Shown in pieces: positions 8,003 through 17,599 of a stretch of 38,479 bases of DNA. Every line of letters begins with the position of its first letter. Position 1 is the stretch's first letter. The notes beneath the pieces are model-generated. The model did not search any database. It had not been told where the DNA came from and saw nothing but the letters and a program-made list of their open reading frames with translations. The position numbers were made by a program, and so were the translations under genes. Origin of the DNA: an uncultured Eggerthellaceae bacterium (lineage in GTDB: Bacteria > Actinomycetota > Coriobacteriia > Coriobacteriales > Eggerthellaceae); assembly GCA_910577495.1 (NCBI GenBank), contig CAJTML010000008.1:1-38479 (forward strand). Reading direction: 5' to 3'.

Positions 8003-8965
8003 ATGGAAAACGTTGCAGCAAGAATTCAGAAAATACTGCGAGATTCAGTTGATGAAACTGCGACAGTTTGCAGTGCGAACGATGAGTTTGCTCTGAGCCC
8101 GTTTCTTTCTGGCGCGTTCAATTTGTATAGAGGTAAAGCGCTTGGCGCTAGTCTTGTCTTTGTTCAGGACGTCTTTGACGAAAACGGTTCAGCAAAACGC
8201 CTGAAAGCGTTGGTAAAAAACATTGAGGAACCAGTGAACGTAATCCTTGCAAGTGCTACACCTGCCGAAAAGCGAAAGCTCATAAGCGCAAAGCAAGGGT
8301 TTATTACCAAACAAGGAGACCTGTATCTTCCACAATTAGCGCTAGTTCTTGAAAACAACGAAGCAGCAAAAAGAATTCCTATAAGAAAATTCACGCCAGC
8401 AGAACAGCAAGCGTTTATCTACTGCTTGGTCAGCGAAGAGCCTCTGAGTCAAAAAGGGCTCAGAGAAAAAACTGGGATGTCTGCCGCGGGTGCATCCAGG
8501 GCTCTTTCTTCGCTTGTTGAACGAGGTTTGTTGGACTTTGTCTTAAGTGGCAAGACAGGAAGACAGCGAAATTATTTTGTGTCAGATAAAGTGGATTTTT
8601 ACCAACGAGGGAAAAAACTTTTCGGAGATCCAGTAAAGTCAGCAGAGAGAAAGCTCATTCAGCACAGAAGTGGTCTACTTGCAAGCGGTCTTTCTGCTCT
8701 TGCACAAAGAAGTGATCTCGTAGCGCCATCGGAGCCAATTGTTGCGACCGCACGTGCAAAATCAGCCAAAGAGTCAAACGAAAATTCAACGAGCGAAGAA
8801 TCTCAGATATGTTTAGTTCAGCACCTTTCCTACGATCCAAGTCCGTTTGCTTCAGATGGCGTCGTAGACCCCTTCACTATGCTGATGACAATAGAAGAGG
8901 AAGACGAGCGAATCACGCTTTCGCTTAGGCAGGCATTAGGAGGCTGCCCATGGTACACGGACTAG
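8003..8965 (+). CDS. winged-helix DNA-binding protein, AbiEi-like antitoxin candidate
   Basis: This 320-aa protein has a central winged helix-turn-helix: EQQAFIYCLVSEEPLSQKGL, then MSAAGASRALSSLVERGLLD as the recognition helix and RQRNYFVSD as the wing, around residues 133-195. The N-terminal third is a mixed alpha/beta region I do not recognise. The C-terminal third is acidic and probably flexible. It overlaps the downstream nucleotidyltransferase gene by 16 bp. Together they resemble AbiE-type pairs, in which the winged-helix partner represses the operon and neutralises the toxin. The three boxes at 7928-7993 are the likely binding sites. Base composition is AT-richer than the flanks, suggesting transfer. 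Confidence 0.7.
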   Translation: MENVAARIQKILRDSVDETATVCSANDEFALSPFLSGAFNLYRGKALGASLVFVQDVFDENGSAKRLKALVKNIEEPVNVILASATPAEKRKLISAKQGFITKQGDLYLPQLALVLENNEAAKRIPIRKFTPAEQQAFIYCLVSEEPLSQKGLREKTGMSAAGASRALSSLVERGLLDFVLSGKTGRQRNYFVSDKVDFYQRGKKLFGDPVKSAERKLIQHRSGLLASGLSALAQRSDLVAPSEPIVATARAKSAKESNENSTSEESQICLVQHLSYDPSPFASDGVVDPFTMLMTIEEEDERITLSLRQALGGCPWYTD

Positions 8966-9699
8966 ACATCTTTCGAGATTGGTTTACCGACTACCCGGGA
9001 AGATTTGTAGTAATTGGTGGAACTGCATGCAATCTCATACTTTCTGAGCAAGGCGCACCTGAAAGAGCAACACATGATATTGATGTTGTAATAGTGGCAG
9101 AAGCCTTTGATAGTTCTTTCTATGAGCGCTTTGTTGAGTTCATTGAGGAAGGCGGTTATCAACATAAGGGAAGAGATGATCGGTATGTCCTGTATCGTTT
9201 TGAGCATCCTAAAAATGGAGCGTATCCTCCTAAGATTGAGCTCTTAAGTAAGAGACCAGACTATTTAGAGGACATTGAGTCAACACTTGGAAGGTTCCAA
9301 ACTATTGATGCAACCGGCAGTCTTTCCGCGATTCTCTTAGATAGCGAATATTATGAGCTGTTAGACCAAGGAATCGAAGTAATTAAGGGTATCCCCGTAC
9401 TCGGACTTTATTATCTACCGATTTTCAAAATACATGCGTGGGCGAACTTGACCGATGATAAAGAAGCCGGGAAGTATGTTCAGAGCGAAGAGATTAAGAA
9501 ACATAGCAGAGATGTTCTTCGCCTGTGCTCACTGTTTGAACCGGGAGTGCGAATTAGTCTGCCAATTTCAATTCAAAACGAAGTTAAACGGTTCGTCTCA
9601 GCAAGGCCGTGGGACGACAACTTAATGCGGCAACTAAAGCTAAGAATTAATGCTGAAGAGATGTCTGAGATCATACTAAAAACCTATACATCTCACTAA
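8950..9699 (+). CDS. AbiEii/MenT-like nucleotidyltransferase, toxin candidate
   Basis: This 249-aa protein carries the nucleotidyltransferase signature: FVVIGGTACN (GG at residues 23-24) followed by THDIDVVI with the metal-binding Asp pair D43 and D45. Later KKHSRDVLRL resembles the KH..D motif of AbiEii-type enzymes. Family members add nucleotides to tRNA or other targets and block growth during phage infection. AGGAGG lies 7 nt before the ATG, inside the end of the upstream gene, which indicates translational coupling. Composition is AT-rich like its partner. The call is from motifs; the target is unknown. Confidence 0.75.
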   Translation: MVHGLDIFRDWFTDYPGRFVVIGGTACNLILSEQGAPERATHDIDVVIVAEAFDSSFYERFVEFIEEGGYQHKGRDDRYVLYRFEHPKNGAYPPKIELLSKRPDYLEDIESTLGRFQTIDATGSLSAILLDSEYYELLDQGIEVIKGIPVLGLYYLPIFKIHAWANLTDDKEAGKYVQSEEIKKHSRDVLRLCSLFEPGVRISLPISIQNEVKRFVSARPWDDNLMRQLKLRINAEEMSEIILKTYTSH

Positions 9700-10195
9700 A
9701 ACCCATCATCAACTAAACCCCGCGTCTCAACCCCCATCCTAAAACGACATACGGCCCGGCCGCACAATTTGTTGCGCAACGAAAAACGCTCTCGCGCGTA
9801 TATATTTTTTCTCAGGGTACACACGACAAAACACAACGCGACACACAAGCGACAACACCTCGCATAGCCGCCACGCATTCGTCCCACTTTTGGGCGATGT
9901 GCAGCAAATACGTTGAGGTAGTTGGTCGAAATGATAATGAGACCGGAGTTAAAAGTGATACCATGAAATACACGTTATGGGGGCATGTCAGAACGTCATT
10001 TTGTGAGGAGAGCTTTGCTGAACCTAGAAACCTTGCGGGGGGGGGACTTTCAAGAGAGGAAACCCGCTCTTGCTTAGCAGATAAAGCTTGCTCGTGCGCC
10101 ACGTCAGTTGGCGTCACTTATTTTGCGCGCCCAACACACCCCGCGTCTCCCACATGACATAACTCCACCCACACCACCAGTGCGGCGGGTGTCCT
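9700..10195 (+). other. intergenic region upstream of the BREX operon
   Basis: No convincing gene is seen in these 496 bp. There is an AT-rich patch (CGCGTATATATTTTTTC near 9800) and a run of nine G at 10037-10045. An ORF at 9897-10157 has no ribosome-binding site and no recognisable domain. The brxA promoter should lie here, but I cannot identify it with confidence. Confidence 0.5.
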
Positions 10196-10807
10196 ATGAG
10201 CAAACCCGCACGCAAAGACGGCTCACTTTCTCGCGAGCACTTCATGCTGCGCGAGTTCCGCTTGGTTGCAGACCTAAAACACCAAGGCGTCTCGGACGCT
10301 GACATCATAGCCGCCGCAAAAGACGACAACCTCTTCCAATATCCCACCACCAGCGAATCCGCGCGAGTTGCAAGAACCATGCTTTTGCGCCTTGAAGCGC
10401 TGCAAGACGACGCGCTGGTAGCGCATGCGGCAACCGCCCTCAAAGAGCAAGCCGCGCAAATCAACTTATACGCCATGATGCGCAGCTATGCGTTGGTGGA
10501 ACAATTCATGATCCAAGAAATTGGCCAGCGCATCTCCACGCTTGATTACCACATCTCGCGCGCTGATATCTTGTCGTTTCTGGCGCGCTACCAGGCAACA
10601 AACCCCGATGCCGCAACGTTTGCCGAAGCAACGGTCAAGCGCATTGCCGGCGTGCTTATGGAGTGCCTGTGCGAAGTGGGCTACCTGGCCAATACCCGCT
10701 CAGAAGATCTCATCCCGCTCATTATTGAGCCCACCTTAGAAGACGTCATCAAGAAAAACAATGACCACCAAATGCTCAGTGCTTTCAGTTGCTTGGAGGT
10801 GTTATAG
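10196..10807 (+). CDS. brxA: BREX protein BrxA (DUF1819)
   Basis: This 203-aa protein is all-helical and of the right length for BrxA. It shows the DUF1819 pattern: an N-terminal REHFMLREFRLVADLKHQGV, then DADIIAAAKDDNLFQYPTTS, VARTMLLRLEALQD and a C-terminal helical segment with VGYLANTRSEDLIPLIIEPT. In type 1 BREX, BrxA is a small DNA-binding protein needed for phage exclusion in several systems. It is the first gene of the operon here; no BrxR-type regulator precedes it. The start codon ATG at 10196 has only a weak ribosome-binding site (GGCGGGTG). The position next to brxB and brxC supports the call. Confidence 0.88.
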   Translation: MSKPARKDGSLSREHFMLREFRLVADLKHQGVSDADIIAAAKDDNLFQYPTTSESARVARTMLLRLEALQDDALVAHAATALKEQAAQINLYAMMRSYALVEQFMIQEIGQRISTLDYHISRADILSFLARYQATNPDAATFAEATVKRIAGVLMECLCEVGYLANTRSEDLIPLIIEPTLEDVIKKNNDHQMLSAFSCLEVL

Positions 10808-10809
10808 GC

Positions 10810-11421
10810 GTGTCAACAGAACGAGCCATAAAGCAGGCACAAGAAGCTTTTGACCAGCGCAAAAACGTGCTCATCAACCAGCTTGCAAATCCCGATTTCT
10901 TGGCGAACAAAGGCCTGGGAAATGAGGTGGGCGTCTACATCCTGTGCTATGACCCCGCCCTTGAACTGGATCTGCGCGCGTTCGTCAACCAACTTGAACA
11001 CAAATCTCAAACGGGCGAACTTCCGTGCAACATCATCCAGTGCAATCTCTATGACCACATCTTGTCAATTTGCGAAAAGCGCCGCGTCCTCTCAGCGCTT
11101 GATCGCATGGAGCAAAAACGCGGCACGCGCTCGCTCATTGACCAGCTGCGTAAAACCGTGTCTCCGGCGGTTATTGCTGAATCACTCACGTATGAACCGC
11201 ATAACCCTGGAGACGTCCTGCTCATCACGGGCGTGGGCGAAGCCTACCCGCTCGTGCGTGTGCATGCGTTGCTTGACAACATCCAGCATCTCTTTGAAGA
11301 CGTCCCGGTAATCGTGGCATATCCCGGCCACTACGACGGCCAGTCGTTGCGGCTCTTTGCAGGCGCCAATCAAAAAGGGCTTGAAGACGGAAATTACTAC
11401 CGCGCGTTCAACTTGGTATAA
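10810..11421 (+). CDS. brxB: BREX protein BrxB (DUF1788)
   Basis: The protein is 203 aa from GTG at 10810, chosen because TTGGAGGTG lies 8 nt upstream inside the end of brxA. It has the DUF1788 features: LANPDFLANKGLGNEVGVYI, then CNLYDHILSICEKR in the middle, and the closing GDVLLITGVGEAYPLVRVHA, VPVIVAYPGHYDGQSLRLF and NYYRAFNLV. BrxB is a core type 1 BREX protein of unknown mechanism, thought to join the BrxC/PglX/PglZ assembly. It starts 2 nt after the brxA stop, and brxC begins 12 nt after it. Confidence 0.93.
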   Translation: MSTERAIKQAQEAFDQRKNVLINQLANPDFLANKGLGNEVGVYILCYDPALELDLRAFVNQLEHKSQTGELPCNIIQCNLYDHILSICEKRRVLSALDRMEQKRGTRSLIDQLRKTVSPAVIAESLTYEPHNPGDVLLITGVGEAYPLVRVHALLDNIQHLFEDVPVIVAYPGHYDGQSLRLFAGANQKGLEDGNYYRAFNLV

Positions 11422-11433
11422 GGAAGGCCAATC

Positions 11434-14400
11434 ATGCAGATCAAAAACCTCTTTGCAAAAGACATCAACCGCTCCATTAATGGCGTCATCAAAGTTGCGC
11501 AAGACGACACCGCCTCTATTAAGCAGGAGCTTTCCGAATACGTCATCACCAATGAGCTGCAGCGCCACTTTGCAAACTTCTTTGAGTCGTACGACCGCGC
11601 CCTGGATGTTCCAACGGACAAAATCGGCGTTTGGATCAGCGGCTTCTTTGGCAGCGGTAAGTCTCACTTCCTCAAGATGCTGAGCTACCTGCTTGCTAAC
11701 AAGACGGTGGATGGTACGCCAGCAATTGATTACTTTGATGGCAAGGTGGCAGACCCTATGGTCTATAGCCGCATGCGCCGCGCGGCCGAGGTTCCCACTG
11801 AGACCATCCTGTTCAACATTGACTCCAAAGGCGGCCAGTGGAAAGGCGGGGACGAAGCCAAGACCGCGCTGCTGCGCACGTTTGCTCGCGTCTTTTACGA
11901 TCATCTCGGTTTTTATGGCGAAGACTTGCATCTTGCTCGCATGGAGCAATACGTGGAAGAACAAGGCAAAACTCATGAATTCCGCGAAGCCTTTGCGCGC
12001 ATTAACGGCGGAGACTGGTTGGCAGATCGCGACAACTATCGCATCTTCGAAGATGACGTGGTGGAAGCCATGCAGGAAGTGTTGGGCATGAGTGAAGCGT
12101 CTGCGCGTAATTGGTTTGAAAACACGCAAGATTCCACCATCTCGCCCGAAAAGCTCACGGAAGAGATTGCGCAGTATGCCGAAAAGCGCGCGCAAGAGCA
12201 CGGCGGCAATTTCCGACTGCTCTTCATGGTTGACGAAGTAGGTCAGTTCATTGGCAGCGACGTCAATTTGATGCTGAATCTGCAAACCCTCGTAGAAAAC
12301 CTTGGCGCCACATGCCAAGGTCGTGTCTGGGTGATGGTTACCAGCCAAGAAGCCATTGACGAAATCACGAAGGTTGCCGGCAATGACTTCTCAAAGATTC
12401 AAGGACGCTTCAACACGCGCCTGTCGCTTTCATCTTCAAGTGTGGACGAAGTCATCAAGCGCCGTGTGCTGGAAAAGACCGATGCCGCACGTGCAGTTTT
12501 GGAAGACGAATATGACCAACAGTCTGCCGTGCTTAAAAACCTCTTTACCTTTGAAAGCAGCCAAGGAGACCTCAAAGGGTATGCCGGTCAAACTGACTTC
12601 GTAGAAACCTACCCGTTTGTGGACTACCAGTTCAAGATCATGCCCAATGTGTTGGCTGAGATCCGCAAACATGGCAACTCCGGAAAACACCTCTCCGGCG
12701 GAGAGCGAAGCATGCTTTCGGGTTTCCAGGAAGCTGCCCAAAAAATCCAAGAGGAAAACAACACGGCGTTGGTGCCGCTGTGGCGTTTCTACGACACCAT
12801 CTCAACGTTTTTGGAGCATGGCATCCGCCAAGTGATCGTGCGCTGTGCGGAGGCTGCTGAGAAAAACGAAGGTCTCATGCCCCAAGACCTGCAAGTCCTA
12901 AAGACGTTGTATCTCATTCACTACATCAAAGACATCAAGCCAACCGCAAACAACGTTGCCATTTTGATGGTGGATGACATGAACGTTGATAAGGTGGTTT
13001 TACGTGAAACAGTCAAAGGATCGCTTGACCGCTTGGTGAACGAAAACTACGTAAGCCGCAACGGAGATGCCTACCATTTCCTGACTGACGAAGAGCAAGA
13101 TGTTGCGCGTGAAATTGCCAATACGCAAATTGATATGGCTGCCATCTCGGAGAACATCCAAAAGGCAATCTTTGCCGAAATATATACGTCGCGCAAGTAT
13201 CACAAGGGAGCCAATGATTTTCCCTTTGATACATACGTGGACGATAGCTTGTATGGCGCAGCGCAAAATGGCATGAAACTCAACGTCATCACGGTCAGCA
13301 ATGATCTCTCCGATGCAGACGAAGCCACGCTCACCCTCAAATCAACTAAGCAAGCCCTGGTAGTGCTTCCCGCAAATGACAGCTCTTACTTTGACCTGTT
13401 GCGAAATGCCGCGCGCATTGAACGCTATGCTTTAATGAAAACCAGACAGACGCTTTCGGAATCAACTCGTCGCATTATCAAGGACAAGCAAAACGAAGCC
13501 CACCGAAACAGAAAAGAGGCATCCGCAGCCCTACAAGACGCGCTGGCCAATGCACGCATTGCGGTCAATGGTCGCATGGTACGCGTACAAGGTGGTCATA
13601 CGGCGAAAGCGGTGCTTGATACCGCATTGGATGAGCTGGTCTCGTCGGTCTTTACGAAAGCTGACTATGTGACCGAGCCCGTGCAAGGCAAGGCGGACAT
13701 CGTTGCCATTTTATCGGGTACCGCACAAGCTGGTCTTGATGGTCTGGGTGGCGCCAATGAACGCGCTATTCAGGAAGTGGAGAAGTATCTAGAAAACCAA
13801 CACCGCCTCCATATAGATACCAAAATGGGAGACATTCAGCGCAAGTTCCAATCCCAACCGTTTGGCTGGCGCGAGGCTGATATTGCTGCGGTGGTGGCAA
13901 GCCTGCTGGTGCAAGGCAAAGCCCAAGCGCGTGATAGGGGTCGCACGCTTAACATACAAGAAAGCGCAGACCGAAGGATTATCGCGGATCGCTTGACAGG
14001 AAAAGATGCAGACTCCCTTGTTATTGCAAAGCGCCAGCTGCCTTCGGCGTCGCTCATCAACAAGACGCGCTCACTGCTCAGGGAGATGCCAGAGGTCTCA
14101 TCGGTTCCGGAAGACATTGATGATCTCACCAGCCTGGTGATTGCCGTCATGGAAGAGCAGTTCGACTGGTGTAAGACTAAGCTGGAAACGGAGTACCAAC
14201 AATACGCCTATCCCGATAAAAAGCTGGTCGAAGACGGCATGGTAATGGCCAAGGAAATCCTTGCCTCGCGCATGGAAGAAACGGCATTGCTCAAGGCCTT
14301 TACCGACGCAGAAGACCAGCTGCTTGACTGGATTGAAGACGCTGAAGCTATCCGTGGATTCTTTCCGAACCAAGCACGTCTGTTCAGTGAGGCTGCCAAG

Positions 14401-15006
14401 TTGCAGACAGACATGGCCGATGAAGTGGTCTATCTGGTTGACATGCAGCAAGCACAAGAAGCACTCGCGCAGATTGCAGAGATCTTGCAAGATCCCAAGC
14501 CCTATAAGCGCATAGCCGAACTGCCAACCCTGGGTAGCGCCGTACGCCAGGCACATGATGAGGTCGTATGCGTAGGTCGCGAGAATCTCTTGAACCGCAT
14601 GGATCTAATCCTGACCGAAATCAAAGACTACGCAGCTCCGGTAGAACTTCCCGCAGGCCTCATGAGCACCATTGAGCAAGAGCTGATCGGCCGCAAGAGC
14701 AACGTGCACAGTGCAAAAACACGCGCGTCTCTGGATGCACAAACCACCCAGCTTGATAACTGGAGAAAGGCGAAGCTTGCCGCTATTAACCGCGCGGCTG
14801 AAGAAAACAAGCCAAAGTTGCAGGAGGCACCCACGCCGGACGCACAACCAGCTCTAAAAGCACCCAAGAGCAAAACCATTGAGCGCATAGACTTGTGTCG
14901 TGCCACCCGTATTACTTCAGAGGCAGACATTGATGCTTACCTAGCAACCATCAGAGAAAAGCTTACTGCCGCACTTGCAGAAAACGACTCCGTCAGCATC
15001 CTATAA
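11434..15006 (+). CDS. brxC: BREX protein BrxC/PglY, large P-loop ATPase
   Basis: This 1190-aa protein, in the normal BrxC range, starts MQIKNLFAKDINRSINGVIK. The Walker A motif is GFFGSGKSH (residues 70-78) and the Walker B is LLFMVDEVGQ (Asp around 267). A sensor-like WVMVTSQEAID follows. The C-terminal half is long and helical with predicted coiled coils, and ends NDSVSIL. BrxC hydrolyses ATP and is a required part of the type 1 BREX complex. The ribosome-binding site is AAGGAAGG, and pglX follows after 18 nt. The frame is intact, with no premature stop. Confidence 0.96.
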   Translation: MQIKNLFAKDINRSINGVIKVAQDDTASIKQELSEYVITNELQRHFANFFESYDRALDVPTDKIGVWISGFFGSGKSHFLKMLSYLLANKTVDGTPAIDYFDGKVADPMVYSRMRRAAEVPTETILFNIDSKGGQWKGGDEAKTALLRTFARVFYDHLGFYGEDLHLARMEQYVEEQGKTHEFREAFARINGGDWLADRDNYRIFEDDVVEAMQEVLGMSEASARNWFENTQDSTISPEKLTEEIAQYAEKRAQEHGGNFRLLFMVDEVGQFIGSDVNLMLNLQTLVENLGATCQGRVWVMVTSQEAIDEITKVAGNDFSKIQGRFNTRLSLSSSSVDEVIKRRVLEKTDAARAVLEDEYDQQSAVLKNLFTFESSQGDLKGYAGQTDFVETYPFVDYQFKIMPNVLAEIRKHGNSGKHLSGGERSMLSGFQEAAQKIQEENNTALVPLWRFYDTISTFLEHGIRQVIVRCAEAAEKNEGLMPQDLQVLKTLYLIHYIKDIKPTANNVAILMVDDMNVDKVVLRETVKGSLDRLVNENYVSRNGDAYHFLTDEEQDVAREIANTQIDMAAISENIQKAIFAEIYTSRKYHKGANDFPFDTYVDDSLYGAAQNGMKLNVITVSNDLSDADEATLTLKSTKQALVVLPANDSSYFDLLRNAARIERYALMKTRQTLSESTRRIIKDKQNEAHRNRKEASAALQDALANARIAVNGRMVRVQGGHTAKAVLDTALDELVSSVFTKADYVTEPVQGKADIVAILSGTAQAGLDGLGGANERAIQEVEKYLENQHRLHIDTKMGDIQRKFQSQPFGWREADIAAVVASLLVQGKAQARDRGRTLNIQESADRRIIADRLTGKDADSLVIAKRQLPSASLINKTRSLLREMPEVSSVPEDIDDLTSLVIAVMEEQFDWCKTKLETEYQQYAYPDKKLVEDGMVMAKEILASRMEETALLKAFTDAEDQLLDWIEDAEAIRGFFPNQARLFSEAAKLQTDMADEVVYLVDMQQAQEALAQIAEILQDPKPYKRIAELPTLGSAVRQAHDEVVCVGRENLLNRMDLILTEIKDYAAPVELPAGLMSTIEQELIGRKSNVHSAKTRASLDAQTTQLDNWRKAKLAAINRAAEENKPKLQEAPTPDAQPALKAPKSKTIERIDLCRATRITSEADIDAYLATIREKLTAALAENDSVSIL

Positions 15007-15024
15007 CGTATCAAGGATCACGCC

Positions 15025-17586
15025 ATGAACGATACCGCCATTAAAAACTTCTGCATCTGGGCTCGTAGAGAGCTTATTGCCCAAGTTGCCATCCAAGCTC
15101 AACGCTTTGGCATACGACCCGATGGCTACGAACCGGCCACCATTGATGTGGTGGAAGGCCGCCTTTTGAACGCTCAAGAAAAGCGCCAGCGCGCTGAGCT
15201 CTTGGAACGCTTTAAGGGTGTGAGCTCTGAAGATTACCAAGCAGTCTATGAGAAACTCATTGATGAGGCGGCATACATTTGGTTCAACCGCATGATTGCC
15301 ATCAGGTACATGGAGCTCAATGACCGACTGCCCGCACACGTGCGCGTGCTTTCCGCGGATGACGGCTCGTTCAGGCCGCAAGTGATTCGCGAGGCGCTTG
15401 ACGTGCAGATTGACGGGCTTGATCCAGAGCGCATTTCCGCACTCATTGATCGCGCAGACGACGAAGCCCTGTTCCGCTATCTCTTCCTAGCGCAGTGCCA
15501 AGAACTCTCGGCGTGTTTGCCAGACGTGTTCGAGCCGGTTGGCGCTGCCATGGAGTTGTTGCTGCCCGAGCAGCTGTTGCGAAGCGGCAGTGTGATTGAT
15601 CACCTGGTCACCGACATTCCTGAAGCAGATTGGCTCAACGGAGTTGAGATCGTTGGCTGGATGTATCAGTACTACGTGAGCGAACGCAAAGATGAAGTCT
15701 TTGCTGCGTTCAAGAAAGGCGCCAAGGCAGACGCAAGTGCGCTGGCACCGGCCACGCAGCTGTTTACTCCTGAATGGATCGTCCAATATCTCACGCAAAA
15801 CTCACTCGGCCGGCTCTGGGTGCAAACCCATCCTCAAACGCAGCTGCCAGATGAGATGCCCTACTATATCCCTGATGAAGAAGCTGGCGAAGCCACGCTA
15901 GACCAAATCTCACCCGAAGACATTTCGGTCATTGATCCGGCTTGTGGTTCAGGTCATATCTTGGTCTATGCGTTCAGGCTTCTTGCGGCAATGTATGAGG
16001 AAGCGGGCTACAGCCGCCGCGACATTCCGCGCCTTATTCTCAAGAATAACCTGACTGGCTTAGAGATTGACCCACGCGCCGCCGCGTTGGCAAGCTTTGC
16101 GCTTTCCATGACTGCGTGCGAGTGGGATAGCCGCTTTTTGCGTCGTGAGGACAAGCCCAATCCAAATATTGTTTGCCTCAAACCAGTGGATTTCTCTGAT
16201 GGCGAACTATCGGATCTGCCGCTTCTGGCTGCCAGAAAACAGCTGTTGGACGCTATGACCCACATGGATCTCTGCGGCAGCTTGTTCGTTCCTGACGTAG
16301 CTGATTTTGCTGCGCTGGAGTCTGCCGAGGGCGAACTTGCCGCGCGCGAAGCAGCGGGCGACGTGTTTGCGCACGGCCTGTTGGAAAAAGTGCAGACCAT
16401 GCTGAACAATTGCAAACCGCTTGCGCAGACGTATGACTGCGTAATTGCGAACCCTCCTTACATGGGTTCAAAGAACATGGACAAGTGGCTGAGTGATTGG
16501 ACGAAAAAACACTATCCCGATAGCTATCGTGATTTATGCACCTGCTTCATTGAACGTGGTTTTAGCCTCTCCAAAAAAGATGGCTACTCTGCAATGATCA
16601 CGATGCAGAGCTGGATGTTCTTAGGCAGCTTTGAGGATCTTCGCAATAAGATCATCGGCCAGCACACCATTACTTCAATGGCGCATCTCGGCACTCGTGC
16701 ATTCGGTGCAATCGCTGGTGAAGTTGTATCTACCACAGCCACGGTTTACTGCAACAATCTCACCAACATTCAAGCTTCTTACTTGCGCCTTGTTGATTTC
16801 GAGGGCGAATCGCCCAAAGAACAGGCCACTCTTGAGGCCATTTCAGATCCGGATTGCGGATGGTTCTATCGCCGCAGCGCCGACGCCTTCAAATCCATCC
16901 CCGGCACCCCCATTGCCTACTGGGCCAGCGACGCCATCATCCGCGCCTTCGCAGATGGCAAGCCCCTTAAGGATATCGGCGTGCCACGTCAGGGACTTGC
17001 AACTGGAGAAAATGAAAAATTTGTACGGATGTGGTGGGAAGTTTGTTCGTCAGCAAGAATCGTTGATAGCTCGGATCTCCAGACTTTCTGGCGGGAAGGG
17101 GGTAAATGGGCTCCATACAACAAAGGAGGCGAATATAGGAAATGGTATGGTAATAATGATCTTGTTCTTTCGTTTAGTCGAAGAAGCTACGAGACACTGT
17201 CAAATCAAGGAAATCACCTGCCTTCGAAAAAGTATTATTTCAAACCATCAATAACTTGGTCAGCAGTATCGTCAGGTTCAATAGCCTTCCGATATAAACT
17301 AGCTGGCCATGTTTTCGATACAAAGGGATCGAGTATTTTTGCTGCCCAAGAGAAATTGCTTTATCTGCAAGGACTATGCAATTCAACGACGATTCAAAAT
17401 ATTGCAGACATACTGTCTCCAACGTTGGATTTTTCAGTAGGGCAAATAGCCATTTATCCCATCATTGAGTCGGATGAATGCAAAAAGACGGTTCTCGATC
17501 TTGTTCAAGAGTTACGTGAGCTTTCTAAATCAGACTGGGATTCCTTTGAAACCTCATGGGATTTTCGTCGTTCGCCATTGATTTGA
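15025..17586 (+). CDS. pglX: BREX PglX, N-terminal methyltransferase and target-recognition part (split gene)
   Basis: This 853-aa protein carries adenine-N6 methyltransferase motifs: motif I VIDPACGSGHILVY (Asp about residue 304) and motif IV NPPY (476-479). The target-recognition region from about residue 650 has GVPRQGLATGENEKF, GKWAPYNKGGEYRKWYGN and ITWSAVSSGS. It ends WDSFETSWDFRRSPLI followed by TGA. In full-length PglX (about 1200 aa) that sequence leads straight into a conserved C-terminal domain, which here is encoded separately at 19269-20228. The two parts sum to 1172 aa, so almost nothing is missing. The DNA from about 17000 onward is clearly AT-richer than the first 2 kb of the gene. 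Self DNA methylation by PglX marks the host genome in BREX. Confidence 0.93.
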   Translation: MNDTAIKNFCIWARRELIAQVAIQAQRFGIRPDGYEPATIDVVEGRLLNAQEKRQRAELLERFKGVSSEDYQAVYEKLIDEAAYIWFNRMIAIRYMELNDRLPAHVRVLSADDGSFRPQVIREALDVQIDGLDPERISALIDRADDEALFRYLFLAQCQELSACLPDVFEPVGAAMELLLPEQLLRSGSVIDHLVTDIPEADWLNGVEIVGWMYQYYVSERKDEVFAAFKKGAKADASALAPATQLFTPEWIVQYLTQNSLGRLWVQTHPQTQLPDEMPYYIPDEEAGEATLDQISPEDISVIDPACGSGHILVYAFRLLAAMYEEAGYSRRDIPRLILKNNLTGLEIDPRAAALASFALSMTACEWDSRFLRREDKPNPNIVCLKPVDFSDGELSDLPLLAARKQLLDAMTHMDLCGSLFVPDVADFAALESAEGELAAREAAGDVFAHGLLEKVQTMLNNCKPLAQTYDCVIANPPYMGSKNMDKWLSDWTKKHYPDSYRDLCTCFIERGFSLSKKDGYSAMITMQSWMFLGSFEDLRNKIIGQHTITSMAHLGTRAFGAIAGEVVSTTATVYCNNLTNIQASYLRLVDFEGESPKEQATLEAISDPDCGWFYRRSADAFKSIPGTPIAYWASDAIIRAFADGKPLKDIGVPRQGLATGENEKFVRMWWEVCSSARIVDSSDLQTFWREGGKWAPYNKGGEYRKWYGNNDLVLSFSRRSYETLSNQGNHLPSKKYYFKPSITWSAVSSGSIAFRYKLAGHVFDTKGSSIFAAQEKLLYLQGLCNSTTIQNIADILSPTLDFSVGQIAIYPIIESDECKKTVLDLVQELRELSKSDWDSFETSWDFRRSPLI

Positions 17587-17599
17587 ATAGGATAAAACA

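Noticed and set aside
9897..10157. 86-codon ORF upstream of brxA
   Set aside because: No ribosome-binding site or known motif; it runs through a nine-G tract and is not in frame with brxA.
11182..12348. 388-codon minus-strand ORF opposite brxB and brxC
   Set aside because: Shadow frame; the plus-strand proteins are clearly conserved.
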